A stretch of DNA of 64,000 bases from Aphelenchoides besseyi (lineage: Eukaryota > Nematoda > Chromadorea > Rhabditida > Aphelenchoididae): the NCBI GenBank assembly GCA_024699855.1, contig JAMPIQ010000001.1:10540001-10604000 (forward strand). The letters run 5' to 3'. A model generated the notes under the pieces. That model saw only the letters and a program-made list of their open reading frames with translations. It made no database searches and was not told the origin of the DNA. Numbering within the stretch: position 1 is the stretch's first letter; each line of letters opens with the position of its first letter. Shown piece by piece: positions 1-15,088 of this stretch. The translations under genes and the position numbers were made by a program.

Positions 1-89
1 GTTCTAGAAACTTTTTATTTGAAGAATCAAAATTTGAGAATCAAACGTTGGAAACAAATGAGGACCGGCACTCTTTAGGGACCACGTAT

Positions 90-3086
90 TCACGAGCACA
101 ATCGTTTTCGCAACGATAGAACCGTCTTGGCTGTGTGCTGCAAATTCTTCTTCTCCAGAACGTCTGCTGGATGACACAAAATTGTTTCCGGAACTCCGAT
201 TTCACGACACGCTCCAACAAAACTTTCGATGTTCCGTCGTGCTCTTGTGATCGAAAGACTCTGAAATGGCACGTGAACTTGGAAGCTAACAACGTGGACT
301 TACACTCGAACTCGACGGCCGAATTACAGTCGGGATGGCATTCGGTCGAATGGCATTCAGGAAGGCGCACAGAATCACGCCGTCGGCCAACTGAGCGGCG
401 ATCTGATCGACGGCAATCGGCAGTTTAGCATCACCGAGAACGGACGACAAACAAGTTCGCATCTCGTTGATCAGAGTTGAAGTCGTGGATTGAGCCGACG
501 AATCGCCTTCAACACTTTGCGCTTTCTTGATGGTTCCAATTGTAGGTGGTCGTGCGATCATCGACTTAGACATCGGTGTAGTTGTTCGCTTCGTTTCAAC
601 AGTTGATTTGATTGGCTGACCATTTTGTGTTCGCAATGGTTCTTTTTGTCCGACGGGTTGAACTCGCGCTGTTGATATCATCGATTTGGTCATCGGTCGA
701 CTTGTTGTGCTGGTGAGTCTCGGCTTTGGCTCACTTGTTTTTCCGGCCAGTGACAAAGTGGATCCCATGGGTGTTCGTTTGGCGGCTGGTCGTTGCAAAG
801 TTGCCGATTTGACTGTTGAAGCAGTTGGAACACGAGTTCGCACAACCGCCGGTTTTTTCGGTTCAACTCGACTGGACGATTTGGTTGATTGGGTCGAGGC
901 GGTGGTCTTCGTTGTGGAAACATTGGTTATAGGCTTAGTTTTGGCTGTTGCGGAGGCCCGAGTTGGCGATTTGGAAACCGCGTGATTGCCGTTCAAGTTG
1001 ATCGATACGGTCGATGTTTTGGAGACTGAAAGATTGGATAAGTCGAGAACAAAAGAAGAGCTATTGAACTTGATTTGAGAGGTTAGAAGCACACAGAAGA
1101 ACTTAAGAGAACGAAAAGAAGAAGAAGACAAACTTACTGGCCTCGTTGATGAGTTTAACGTCCACAGAAGTTGCTGCTAATTGTACGGAACTCGTCGATT
1201 CGTTTTCGACCAACGGCGACAAAACAGTAACGGGTTTTGAACGGAGCGATGAAGATGGAGAGATGTTGTTGTTACTCAAATCCATCAAACGATTCGCCTG
1301 TTGACCGTTGGCTTCTTCGAAAGTTCGTAAAATCTCTTCAGCCAACGCGCCGATTTTCGTTTGAGTTGTTTCGGTTGTGCCGTTGAGTTGCGGTAGCTAA
1401 ATAGCCGTCGAATCATTACCGTCAACTGCCTACTCACTTGTTGATAGAAATCGTCGCTAGTTGCATATCCCGAGTCCGTGCATCGCGCTCCACGAATCGA
1501 TCGAGATCGTCGTTCCATTCGCCGCAACTCGGTAGTACAACGAATTTGACTGAAAGCGAAAACGTAAAAGAAATCAAAAGAAAGAAAGAAGAAGAAAGGA
1601 AACCACAGGACAACACTTAGATTCGAACTGACAACTCGATTTGACTTCAAATTGTCTTTCAATTAATCAACAAGACAACTAAGTACCTTTTTATCGTTTA
1701 ATCAACAAAAAATTGCAACAAATTGAAAGTAGAAGCGAGTTGTCATAGAAGTGATGAACAAGAGGTTAGTAAACAAAAGGAAGTTCAAACAATCAAATCA
1801 AGAAGTCCAAAAGCACAATCCATCAACAACCCAATGAAATACCACAAAGCCATAGGCAGCGAGAAGATCAACGAAAATAGACGGCCACTGCGTGCACAAT
1901 CCCAAATACCCAATGGCAAAGTAAACGATAGAAAGCCGAGAATCAACGCTGTGGTCCAATCGACGTGCAGTGGATCGGAAAACGGTCGCATAATCTCGAA
2001 ACCCGAAAGTCCAATGGCTAACTTAAAAGAGTGCGCAGCGGCGTGTTGAGGATCAGCAGGCGGTGGAAGCGAAGTCAACGATGACTTCGATGAAGCGAGC
2101 TCAATAGGAAACGCAAGAAAATCGGAAACTTCGAACCTTCGATCTGTCGTTCGGCGTAACGTTGTTGCTCGATTGAAGTCCACCGGCTCCACACTTCCGA
2201 GCTTCAATTCAGCAATCGACGAGCCCATCGTCGGATGGTCCATTGTACGGGTTGCAGCAGCTCGTGAACTCAACCATTTGAAAATGTGAGTGCGACCCTG
2301 AAAATCAAACCGTTTACTTTGCAACGGCTCTTTAACTCACTCGTCGTGCCAAACTTGTTGGCGGTTCCAACAAAGGATTTTGATCAACACGAAATTGAAC
2401 ACAGTGGTCGGCAAGTTGATGAAACTCAGTGGGCAAACGAATCAAAACGTTTCCCGAAAGATCCAAAATTCGCACTTGCAAAGTTCCCAGTTCTGCAATA
2501 TTCAATTAACTTGATCAACGATCTGACACTTACCACCGGGCACCGAAGTCAACTGATTGGCACGCAGATTCAAAACTCGAAGTTGGGTTAACAAAGACAG
2601 GATTGATGGAACTTGTTGCAATCGATTGGCCGACAAATCTAATTCCTCCAAAGTTTCGGCCAAACGGCTAATCTCCGTAGGAACTGATTCCAAACGATTT
2701 GCGGACAACAAAAGAACTTTCAACGGCAACGAAAACAATGAAGATGGCAAATCGCGGAGTTGATTTTGACTCAAATCCAAGTAAGTCAACGACTGCAAAG
2801 ACTTCAAGGCGGCATCGGGAAGTGAGCGCAACGAATTGGCTTCCAACTGCAAGGTCTCCAGGGCATGGCACTCATCCAATGGCGGAAAAGTGGACAGGCG
2901 ATTGGAACTGAGATCTAAACAGCAAACCAGTACGCTGACTACTCCTGTAGACTTACCAGCGGCTACAAGATCGCGGATGTCGTAGGTTTGAGCGAAGTGC
3001 AACGGAAACTCTTTCAACTGCCGACCACGAAGATCCAATTCGCCCGTTAGAAAGGCGTCCTGGAAAACCTTGTCGCAGGGGAGCAT
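90..3086 (-). CDS. LRCH: Leucine-rich repeat and calponin-homology domain protein (LRCH family)
   Basis: LRCH proteins are cytoplasmic or cortical scaffolds linked to actin and DOCK-type signalling. The first exon (3086 down to about 2530) encodes an N-terminus of family type (LTGELDLRGRQLKEFP) and then about seven leucine-rich repeats (for example LDLSQNQLRDLPSSL). The next exons carry the post-LRR motif GRTHIFKWL, which matches the KVHIFKYL of vertebrate LRCH. A Ser/Thr/Lys-rich linker lies at about 480-1080. The C-terminal calponin-homology domain is split over two exons (LADGVILCAFLNAIRPN, then RARRNIESFVGACREIGVP and ILCHPADVLEKK) and ends at the TGA at 90. This domain order is diagnostic. 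The ATG at 3084-3086 directly follows a TTTTTAG acceptor, so the 5' end is trans-spliced or has an intron in its UTR. Exon joins around 1600-2050 and 290 are uncertain; the exon ending at 1785 can also be read into a hydrophobic tail. Confidence 0.85.
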
Positions 3087-3094
3087 CTAAAAAG
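3087..3094 (-). promoter_or_regulatory. Splice acceptor abutting the LRCH start codon
   Basis: Read on the minus strand this is ...CTTTTTAG directly followed by ATG. It is either a spliced-leader trans-splice acceptor or the 3' end of a 5'-UTR intron. A GTGAGT donor at about 3391 on the same strand would give the cis alternative. Confidence 0.55.
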
Positions 3095-5538
3095 TCGAAA
3101 GCTGAATTTCGAACAAACGGCCAACTGGCGGCGGATAATCTCGAGCGAAGATTTTTGGTATCGAATTCCGCGCCCCGATCAACGCAAAAACGTTTTTTGC
3201 TCTCGCCTCTCAAAATTCCGTTTTGCCAAAAGAGCGTTTTTTGGTGCGTCGAACGGGAAAAAGAGTGCGCGACAGCGACGCAAAAGAAGCATCTGCGTCG
3301 TTCGATTTGTGGCAAAAAGCGGGACGCGAAGAGATTTTTGATGTTCCCAAGTTCAAACGACTCGAACGGAAATTAATTCTAAACTCACTGATAGCTGTGC
3401 GGAACAACCGGGAAACGAAGAGAGAAGATCGTGAGCTGCGACGGGGGTCGTCGATTTTTTGGATCGTTTTGAAATTCGATTCCTCGCCACCAACTAAACA
3501 ATTCATGAGCGATTGTGTGCCTCCGAACTGACCGTCGAATCATCGTTGAACGTGGACGGCGGCGGTAGCTCGTCCGGACCATCGATGGAATCGGATCGAC
3601 GTTGTTGAACGGCTCGACGAGTACTTTGGAGCCAAGAAGCGGCAGTTCGCGAGGAACTTGCCAGAATATCCATTCGCCTAATTCATCGGAAACTGAAAGA
3701 AGTGTTTTGTCAACTGCACGAGCAAAAGGATTAGAAGCCAAAAACTTCGAACGAGACACGAAGAAACGCGGCCAACGGTCGTAAAGAGAAAGCAACGTGA
3801 TTTCGCATTTTAACGCGCTTTTGATTGCGTCCACACACGGTTTAACAGTGGAAACGCGGGGCGAATTAGCCAAATGGACCACGTCCGGACGCGGCTCTTC
3901 GAGTGGTCAGCTAAAAATGATTCATTGCCGCTCACTTACGAGCGTGCCAATGAAAACCCAGAACCGGAAACCGAGAACGCGGATATTGAGATTGCAAAAA
4001 GGGCATTTACGACGCAGTAGATTCGAAAAAACAACTCCACGGTTAACCACGGCGACCGCAAAGTGTCGTTGTCCGCGTAATTAGAAAACTGCGTGGACGG
4101 CACACGACCAAAACATCTGCGGGAATTTCGAATGTCAAATTTGCAGAACGTTTCCGCCCTTTTTGCTCAACCGAATGGAAAGTTTGCGTTCTTTTTGCGA
4201 AACGGAAAACTAAATTTGGTCCCAAATTTTCTTGGGAATTTTCGTATCAACGCGCCGAGCGGACTCTCGAATTCGTTTACAATGTTTGTTGTGGCAAAAT
4301 ACGCGCAGAATATTTGCGATACCCGCGGATGATCAAACAAATCGCAGGCCTCCCCATTTTTGCGTTACGACGTCGATACAAACCGTCGAGTTGCGCGCCG
4401 AGGTAATTAGCAGAAATTTAAATTCCCAAAAATCCTTCTCGCGGATCAAAATCGCGTTTCCAGTCGAGCGAACTTCTGAAACGCGCTAATGAAGCGAAAA
4501 GATTGACGAAACGCCGAAAGAAGTTTCCCATATCGTGAGCTCGCATCGCCTGTTGGCTCATTGCCCTCTTCTCTTCAAACGCGTCAACGGGAATTGAGAA
4601 CGCGATTCCCAAGTGAATTGGAAAGTTTTCGTAGAGTCGCCATTCATGAGGAAACCAAAAAGCAAATCGCCAATTAGTCTCAAAAGCACGAGCAGCCCCT
4701 TTTCCCCGTCCTCCTTGGCAGTAAAATGGGAAAGTCGGCGCGGAAAGCAACCGCGTTCGCCATTTTCGCTATCGATCCAATCGGCTGCCCACAGCGTCGA
4801 GGTTGAAAGTAAAGAAAATGTTGAGAGCGAAAAGAGAAAGTTGATATTAAAGTATGTTGAAATGTTGTGAACCGTCGTCCAGCTCATACACCTTCTAATT
4901 GCCATTCGTAGCTACTCACAGAATCTCAACATCCGGTTTCATCGACTCTTTTCAACACCGAGTCGTTGAATCACTAAATCCAAAACGTTGGACGGTTTGC
5001 CTATTCAGAAGCTTGAAATTCCACGCAAAATCGGCGCTCAGGTCGAAGAGTTCCAGACGTAGCGAACGGCAAATTGGACGCAAAAATGCGAACTGCCAAC
5101 CAAAAGTGTCAATTCGCGTTCGAAAGTTTCAGCGCAAAAACGAAGAACATAAACCGCTTAAAAAGACTACAAAAATCGTCACGCATCGTGAGCCTAAAAG
5201 AAGCATCGAAGAGATTCTCTTACATCTTCCGACCATCTTTTTTGACGCAGCGACTAATTGTGACCGCGACGTTCTCGCGCACGAGAATGATAAAGACCCG
5301 AAAACAAGTGGACGCTTGTACGACAAGCGCAATCGATCCGAGAATGAGTCGGCATGAGAAAGCGCGGAATGAAGAGCGTCCGCAATTCACTTATATGCAA
5401 AAAGACGGACGAGAGAACGAATGTGCCCGGACGCTTTTGATTGACGACTTGAAAAACAGCTGCTGACCTTCGGAGTTCAAATCGCAACGTCCGTCCGAAT
5501 CACAGGAACGTAAATTTTTATTTCGAATACAATTGAGA
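3095..5538. other. 2.4 kb without a recognisable gene
   Basis: No protein family was recognised here on either strand. Two minus-strand open stretches, about 3385-3882 and 4418-4750, are long and lack obvious low complexity, and a Ser/Pro/Asp-rich frame runs on the minus strand at about 3510-3680. None begins with a convincing ATG and signal, and none joins cleanly to a neighbour. The part next to LRCH probably holds its promoter and 5' leader. Confidence 0.4.
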
Positions 5539-7712
5539 TCACGAATAGACTGCTGACAACTCCAATTGGCTCAGCTTCTCGGCGCCGATCTCCTTCTTGA
5601 CCACGTCCAACCAGTTCTCTCGACTGTCGTCCCAAATCAACTCCACGCGATTCGCGTCGTTCGGGACCGCCGCCAAGAGTAGTTCGCTGTCGAACATGTC
5701 GATACCGTCCTGAAAGCCGGGGATGACTGACTTCAACCGGAAAACTACTCACTGATTTCTCCTGCAGTTCGGGATCGAATTTGCGCAGCTGATCAGCCAG
5801 TTGTTTCCAGTTCAAAGTCCCGATTTTGAATATCTCGCTGAAAGTCACCGAATGCAATTGAACGCCGAGTTCACGAGCTGCGTCATTGGGCGCCAAAACC
5901 TGCAGACTTTTCGTTTTGCTGTCCATGAGAACGCACGCTGAGAACGGACAGAAACGTTTGTTGGCATTCGGACCCAGAAGACTCAACGATTTTCGAATAA
6001 GATTCTCCGGCAAATCAACGTAAACGCGCATCTTTGCTTCGACGTTGATCGTCTCGCCGTTGGCCGGTTTGAAGACGGGAATCTTGAACTCCTGCAAACA
6101 ACTGGAATTGGAAAGTGGACAAAGTCACACACCTTTTCGACTTTCGTCTTCAAAAACGTCATTTTGGAGTCTTCGCCGTGAACGAACATCACGTTCGCAG
6201 GCTCTACGTCACGAATCAACTGCATGATTCCTTTGGCGTCGGCGTGCGCACTGAAACTCATGTATTCGACGCCCAATTTAACGTCGAACTGCAAATCGAA
6301 AACCTTAAACCGCGTAGCTTCATTGTTCTTACCATTCTGCCATCGATATCCACCTTTTTGGCGCCGTTGATCACCTTCGCTCCCACCGTTCCGGCCGTAC
6401 AATAACCGGGCATTATGATCATGTTCTTCTCGTCTCCGCACCATTTTTTGAAGATCTTCAGCGATTGACCACCATGCAACATTCCTGAAAACTGCGTTCA
6501 ACATTTTGATTCATCGTCGAACTCGCCGGGAGTTGAAAAGACGACCATTGGTCCTGGATTATCCAAAAACGAAGGATCCAACGTTGAGATGTGTTTGAAA
6601 TTGAACATGTTTCTTTGCACGAAATTCCGTTTGATCTTTTCGTTTGTCCAGTTGATGAACAAGCGATAGTAGTTGGTTGCTTTGTCCGCCAATCCGAAAG
6701 AACAATAGATCGGTACTTTCAAGTCTAAACGCTCCCAATAAGATTCCAACAGAATGCACAGTTCCTGCACGCGACCCAAAGCAAAGACAGGAATCAAAAC
6801 CTAAAAACAATGTTCTCTAATGACCATCGAATTGCGAACCAACTTTTCCGCCGTTGAAGATCGTGTCCGTGATTTTCTGAAGAAAATTTCGTTCACGTGC
6901 ACGTTTCGAGTCGCGAATCGTTGATGCATAGGTTGTTTCGGTGATTAGCAAGTCGGGACGAAGCCCCGGAAAAACATGTGCAGCACCTAAATGGCGATCT
7001 GGAGTCATGTTGAAGTCTCCTGAAGTGAACGATCAAAACTATTGAATAATCTTTAAAGAACCTGTATAAAGAACAGATTCGTTTCCGACACGAATGAGAA
7101 ACATTGCCGCTCCAAGAACATGTCCAGCATAGAAGGCTTGAATCGTGATCTCGTCGTCCACTTCGTAGACTTCGTGCAAACTTACTTCCACGACCTGAAA
7201 TTCGGTTAGAAGTCATTAACTCGCTACCCACCTTTTTCATACAATTTTTGATCATTTGAACGGTGAAAAAATTTGTTTCTCCTTTGACTTCTGTCTGAAT
7301 TTTACGATAATCTTCCAACAAAACGGGCACGATCGCTTTTGTCGGATGGGTCATGTAGATTTTGCCATCGTAGCCAACCATCTCGGTCCTAAAGAAACAG
7401 TGAAAAGCGGAATAGAAACTCAAACTAACATGTACGGCAGGGCTCCGCAATGATCGAGATGGAAATGTGAAATGATCACACAGTCCAAGTAGTCGTTCAA
7501 TTTGCCACCACCACCAATATAACTGCAAAGAAAAGAGAAATTGGAAGCAAACCATTGGATCGGTACCTGAAGTCCGGAAATCTTCGATCGTCCTGATAGC
7601 CCATGTGCATTCCTACATCGCAGCAAATATTCTTACCGCCAATGGATATTAAAATGCAACTTCGGCCCACATCCTGACCGGCCCCCAACGGAACGACTCT
7701 AATTGTTGACAT
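5539..7712 (-). CDS. INTS11: Integrator complex subunit 11 (RNA endonuclease, CPSF73-like)
   Basis: INTS11 is the catalytic metallo-beta-lactamase/beta-CASP nuclease of Integrator. It cleaves snRNA 3' ends and nascent transcripts in the nucleus. The N-terminus matches the family closely ([37 protein letters not shown]). The zinc motif [14 protein letters not shown] follows, then [33 protein letters not shown], the beta-CASP histidine segment [15 protein letters not shown] and VHGED. About nine to ten short introns are visible. The first three joins are clear: exon 1 ends at 7567, exon 2 is 7522-7430 and exon 3 starts at 7388. The product is roughly 570-590 aa, close to the usual 600. The stop is TAG at 5539. 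All HxHxDH residues are present, so it should be active. It lies 100 nt downstream of mRpL30 on the same strand, with a TTTAG directly before its ATG. Confidence 0.95.
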
Positions 7713-7719
7713 CTAAAGT
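7713..7719 (-). promoter_or_regulatory. Probable trans-splice acceptor before INTS11
   Basis: On the minus strand ACTTTAG is followed at once by the INTS11 ATG. The upstream gene mRpL30 ends only 100 nt away and an AATAAA signal (7804-7809) lies just after its stop. Stop, poly(A) signal, about 90 nt and then an acceptor is the classic intercistronic layout of nematode operons. Confidence 0.6.
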
Positions 7720-7812
7720 CGTTCATTGAAAATCTTATTTCTCGTCCTGAATACCTGGCCCAAAACCGATCGAAAAACGAAGGCTAAAGGTAAGACTCTA
7801 AAGTTTATTCAA

Positions 7813-8385
7813 CTAATCAACAATCGAAATATTCGCCGGACTGTAAACGGCATCCGCGTAGACGTCTTTGTAACTGCTGTCCCGCTTCTTCAGCTGACGT
7901 CTCAGATAGTTCGGCGTTTGTTGCCACTTTTCGTCCACCAACTTCACTTCCATCGGATTCACGTTGCAGTCGCGATCGATTGCGCACGTTCCATCGGCTC
8001 GCAGCTCCATGTGCGGAATGTCGGCGTCCGTGGGTTCGCCCATGGGAAAACGAATCGGTCGAACCTCGATCAAATGCTTCAGATGCCACAAATGGTCGTT
8101 CACACTCGCCGTGTTTTTGAAGATGTGCATTTTGCCGACGTCTGCAGCACCGAAAAGGTCTCGAACTCGTTTCACCGTCCAACTCGGTTCTCCAACTGTC
8201 GATCTGTAGCGCCAAACCAACCACAACTTCGGCGCTTCGACGTCCATCGGTTGCGCAAAGTTGTCGGGCATCGCGGAATGTTTTTCGAAATCGTACTCCC
8301 GACTACCGTCTTCACGACGCGGCAAATAGCGAAACCATCGGTTGTGTTTGCGGAAAACCCAACGGTTGCGAATCACTTTTGCCAT
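7813..8385 (-). CDS. mRpL30: Mitochondrial large-subunit ribosomal protein uL30m
   Basis: Single-exon gene of 190 aa. It is a structural protein of the mitochondrial 39S ribosomal subunit. The segment from about residue 70 to 115 has the L30 pattern: VKRVRDLFGAADVGKMHIFK followed by NTASVNDHLWHLKHLIEVRPIRFP, which resembles metazoan MRPL30 (vNTPsvN.rLW.ikHLv.v.Pi..P). The family is short and divergent, so the call rests on this core. The ATG at 8383-8385 is preceded directly by TTTTC-AG. It is the first gene of a likely two-gene operon with INTS11 and is divergent from PDHB, another mitochondrial protein, with 287 bp between the starts. Confidence 0.72.
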   Translation of the reverse strand: MAKVIRNRWVFRKHNRWFRYLPRREDGSREYDFEKHSAMPDNFAQPMDVEAPKLWLVWRYRSTVGEPSWTVKRVRDLFGAADVGKMHIFKNTASVNDHLWHLKHLIEVRPIRFPMGEPTDADIPHMELRADGTCAIDRDCNVNPMEVKLVDEKWQQTPNYLRRQLKKRDSSYKDVYADAVYSPANISIVD

Positions 8386-8393
8386 CTGAAAAC
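8386..8393 (-). promoter_or_regulatory. Splice acceptor abutting the mRpL30 start codon
   Basis: GTTTTCAG immediately precedes the ATG on the minus strand. It is a likely spliced-leader acceptor for the first cistron, or the end of a UTR intron. Confidence 0.55.
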
Positions 8394-8672
8394 AAGCGAA
8401 TCAAAAGCGAGTTAAAAAGGTGAGGCTGATACGCGAACAAAAAGTCGAGAACACAATCCCCAAGCTACAATCCGGACCGTCGTCCAAGATGTCAGGATGA
8501 AATTGCAAACCTTTTCAGCTCAGTAGTTTCGATTGATAGCTCGCAAATCGATAGCTTTTTCTGCGCTCACAAGCTATGTTAAAGTCTGCAGAGGCAGTGG
8601 AGTGGTTCGATTTTGTCTGGTCGGACCATTTGGCCACGAGAAACTCATTTTCGTTCTTGTTTTCGGTTAAAG

Positions 8673-9938
8673 ATGGTCGGCGAATTGCGACCGTTGATTT
8701 CGGTTCTTTCTCGACATCTGCAATTCGCTCGTGGGTTTGCCGCTCAAGCGCAATTGGACCTGGGAGCCAAACAATTGCAACAATACAAAGTTCGAGATGC
8801 ACTAAACGAGGCGCTGGATGAGGAGCTGAAACGCGATGAAAACGTTTTCATAATCGGCGAAGAGGTCGCCCAATACGACGGTCCGTACAAAGTGAGTTCT
8901 TGTGTCTGTAGAGTTCGTGAATTTGGTGTTTAGGTAACGAAGGGATTGTGGCGAAAGTACGGTGACAGACGAGTCATCGACACGCCGATAACTGAAATGG
9001 GATTCACCGGAATGGCCGTGGGAGCAGCGATGGCAGGACTTCGACCTGTGGTCGACTTCATGACCTTCAATTTCGCGATGCAGAGTATCGATCATATTAT
9101 CAACTCGGCCGCCAAAACTTTCTATATGTCCGCCGGACGAGTGAGTTCACTTTCATTTTGCTCATTTCATTTTGTTATTTAGGTCAAGGTTCCGATCGTC
9201 TTTCGCGGACCGAACGGTATTGCAGCGGGAGTTGCTGCTCAACATTCACAGGACTTTTCGGCCTGGTACGCTCATTGTCCCGCTCTGAAGGTGGTTAGTC
9301 CCTATTCGTCAGAAGATGCGAAAGGACTCTTGAAAGCGGCGATTCGTGATGACAATCCGGGTAACCAGAACTTATTAAGCACTTCTTGATGTCTCTTCTT
9401 GTAGTTGTTTTCCTTGAAGACGAACTTCTTTATGGTGCAAGTTTTCCGATGTCCGAAGAAGCACTTCGCGAAGACTTTGTGATTCCGTTTGGTAAAGCTA
9501 AAATCGAACGTGCCGGAGAGCATGTGACGTTGACGAGCCATGGAGCGTCGGTTAAATTGGCATTGGAAGCGGCCGCTGAGTTGGAGAAGATGGGAGTTAG
9601 TGCTGAAGTAAGAAACCGTTTGTTTCGGATTCAATTTCTATTTTTAGGTCATCAATTTGCGTTCTCTTCGACCACTCGATTTTGAGACGATTCGCGAGTC
9701 GGTAAAGAAGACTCATCACTTGGTAACAGTCGAACAAGGTTGGCCATTCGGTGGAATCGGTGCCGAGATATCCGCTCAAATCGTCGAATCCGAGGCTTTC
9801 GACTACTTGGATGCACCGCCACTGCGTGTCACCGGTGTCGATGTTCCAGCTCCATATGAAGCGGGCTTGGAACAGCTGGCAGTTCCGAAAGTGAACAACG
9901 TCATTCGTGCAGTCAAGCGCTCGTTGCACATGCAATAG
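8673..9938 (+). CDS. PDHB: Pyruvate dehydrogenase E1 component subunit beta, mitochondrial
   Basis: Beta chain of the alpha2beta2 E1 enzyme, which decarboxylates pyruvate with thiamine diphosphate in the mitochondrial matrix. After a basic, hydrophobic presequence (first about 25 residues, [18 protein letters not shown]) the protein follows PDHB closely: [102 protein letters not shown] and [18 protein letters not shown]. Four short introns (near 8893-8933, 9142-9181, 9361-9404 and 9608-9647) give about 366 aa, the normal length. The stop is at 9936-9938. A poly(A) signal AATAAA lies near 10027. Confidence 0.96.
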
Positions 9939-10312
9939 TTATGATTAGGCAGTTATTCTAATAGACCTCTAAATGTGATGCTTTATATTCTTCACAAATC
10001 TCTTCTTCCTGTTGTAATGCTCGTGCAATAAACTCGGTCATTGTTTCCCAACCTCTTCTTCAGAACACATGCAATAACTCGAGTACAAGACCAGACAATA
10101 GAAAGCTCATCTCGTAGACAACAAGCTGCCGAGTTGATGCTTCAATGTCGTAAATAGAATGAACGGTCGTCTCGGAATGGGTTTGAATAGCTACGGTTAT
10201 CAATTATCTCAACTGATTCACGACGTTTAAACTCGTGAGCACCACTTATTCGGTTGTAGAAAACTTTGGATCGCAAATTTCTAGTTCATTTCGAAGTTTC
10301 ATTTCCTCAAAT
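9939..10312 (+). other. Intergenic, 3' UTR of PDHB and promoter of the next gene
   Basis: About 370 bp with stop codons in all frames. The only signal seen is an AATAAA near 10027. An upstream GTG-started extension of the next gene's frame begins at 10235 but has no ATG before 10313. Confidence 0.5.
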
Positions 10313-10800
10313 ATGGTTTCTGGTGTTCCGTTGAATGAATTTGGTCGAAATCTGCGTGCGGCGTGGATCGTTCTGGACTTCGCTTTGCCGTTGTCGCTGA
10401 TTGTTCTTCTCGTCCTGTTCCTTTTATACCTTTTCTTTTTCACTTCATTTGTTACTCCAAATCGTGTACCGCGCTACTTCAGCGAATTGAATGCGCTGAA
10501 ACCGAATGTAAGTCTACGGCATCGTGTTCTCGAATTGTGCTTTAGACTTCCGAGCGGATTTTCAACATTGAAATCGTTCTGGATGGCGATGGACAGCCGA
10601 CGTTGAGCGGCGAGTTTCTAACCCATCAGCAAATTCACGACTTTTGCTTGAACGCAAATCCGCCAAACGACTTGAAGTTCCGCCGTTCGCGTTCTGAGCT
10701 TCGGCATTTGGCCGAAGGAAGTCAAGTGGAATGTACGGTCGACGACCGCAATCTTCAGAATCCCTTCGATCGCTATCATTTTGTTGCAATTGTCGAATGA
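10313..10800 (+). CDS. Unrecognised single-pass membrane protein
   Basis: Two exons. The first starts at ATG 10313 and contains one strong membrane segment about 25-55 residues in (LPLSLIVLLVLFLLYLFFF). A GTAAGT donor at about 10508 joins a TTTAG acceptor at about 10545, and exon 2 is a soluble tail ending at the TGA at 10798-10800. The tail has the acidic/polar stretch IEIVLDGDGQPTLSGEF and is about 85 residues. The total is roughly 150 aa. No family was recognised. The membrane segment is preceded by a basic stretch (RNLRAAW). Confidence 0.5.
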
Positions 10801-10848
10801 ATAAAACGCTCTTTCCGTGCTCGTTTGAGCCAAACGGCAGTTGGAAAA

Positions 10849-11350
10849 ATGGCCGGCAGTTTGCAGTTTCTGCTCTTTTCCTTCTCTTCACTTGCCCATT
10901 TCGTTTGGCCATTTGAGCCCCGAAGAAACACGCCATATCGTTGCAACCGATTGGTTGATTGTTCGGACGTTCGTGTTCGTGATTGATTATCTTATCGAAG
11001 CGTTTCGCTTTTTACACTTTTCAGCGAAAAATCGAAGTAAACACCCGAAGTGTTTTGTTGGTTATGAGAAAAAAGTTCACTTTGTGATCCGATTACCTGA
11101 TTCGGAATACACGTGCTCTTCGCTGCGAGAGTTTGCACTTAATGACGATGGTAAGCACAAGCCATTTGCCAGAAAACTTTTTTTGCTCTCAAACTGTTTC
11201 TCTTTTTTTGAAGAGCACGTGCTCGCTAACGGACGTTCCTTTTTGTTGCCAACTGACGGCTTCTTCCTCGTGGCCCGCACGTTTGGGACGTTCGATCGAA
11301 GAGCGGCGTTCGCATTTTTGAATTCGTTTCCTGAAAGTTGCAATCTTTAG
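10849..11350 (+). CDS. Candidate small secreted protein, unrecognised
   Basis: An ATG at 10849 opens a signal-peptide-like start (MAGSLQFLLFSFSSLAHF). The downstream frame changes, so an intron is needed, with an acceptor at CTTTTCAG near 11025. A second intron is clearer: GTAAGC at about 11151 to TTTGAAG at about 11213, joining a final exon (LANGRSFLLPTDGFFLVART) that ends at the TAG at 11350. The mature part would carry a few cysteines. The first join is a guess, so the model is weak. Confidence 0.3.
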
Positions 11351-11384
11351 GAATCATCTTAACCTCACAACTGATAGGGGACCG

Positions 11385-14917
<3,533 letters not shown>

Positions 14918-15088
14918 GAGGTCGATCAGTCGAATAGGACAAACGTTTTGTTGTACATTTTTATGGGTCATTTGAATTGTTTGCCGTTAATTCGTAGAAA
15001 CGCGTGCTGTTTGCATTGTAAATAAATTTCTTGAGATTTTGACGTTTCGTTTATTTTGCAAATTGAGTTGAGAAGCTTGTTCGTTCGC

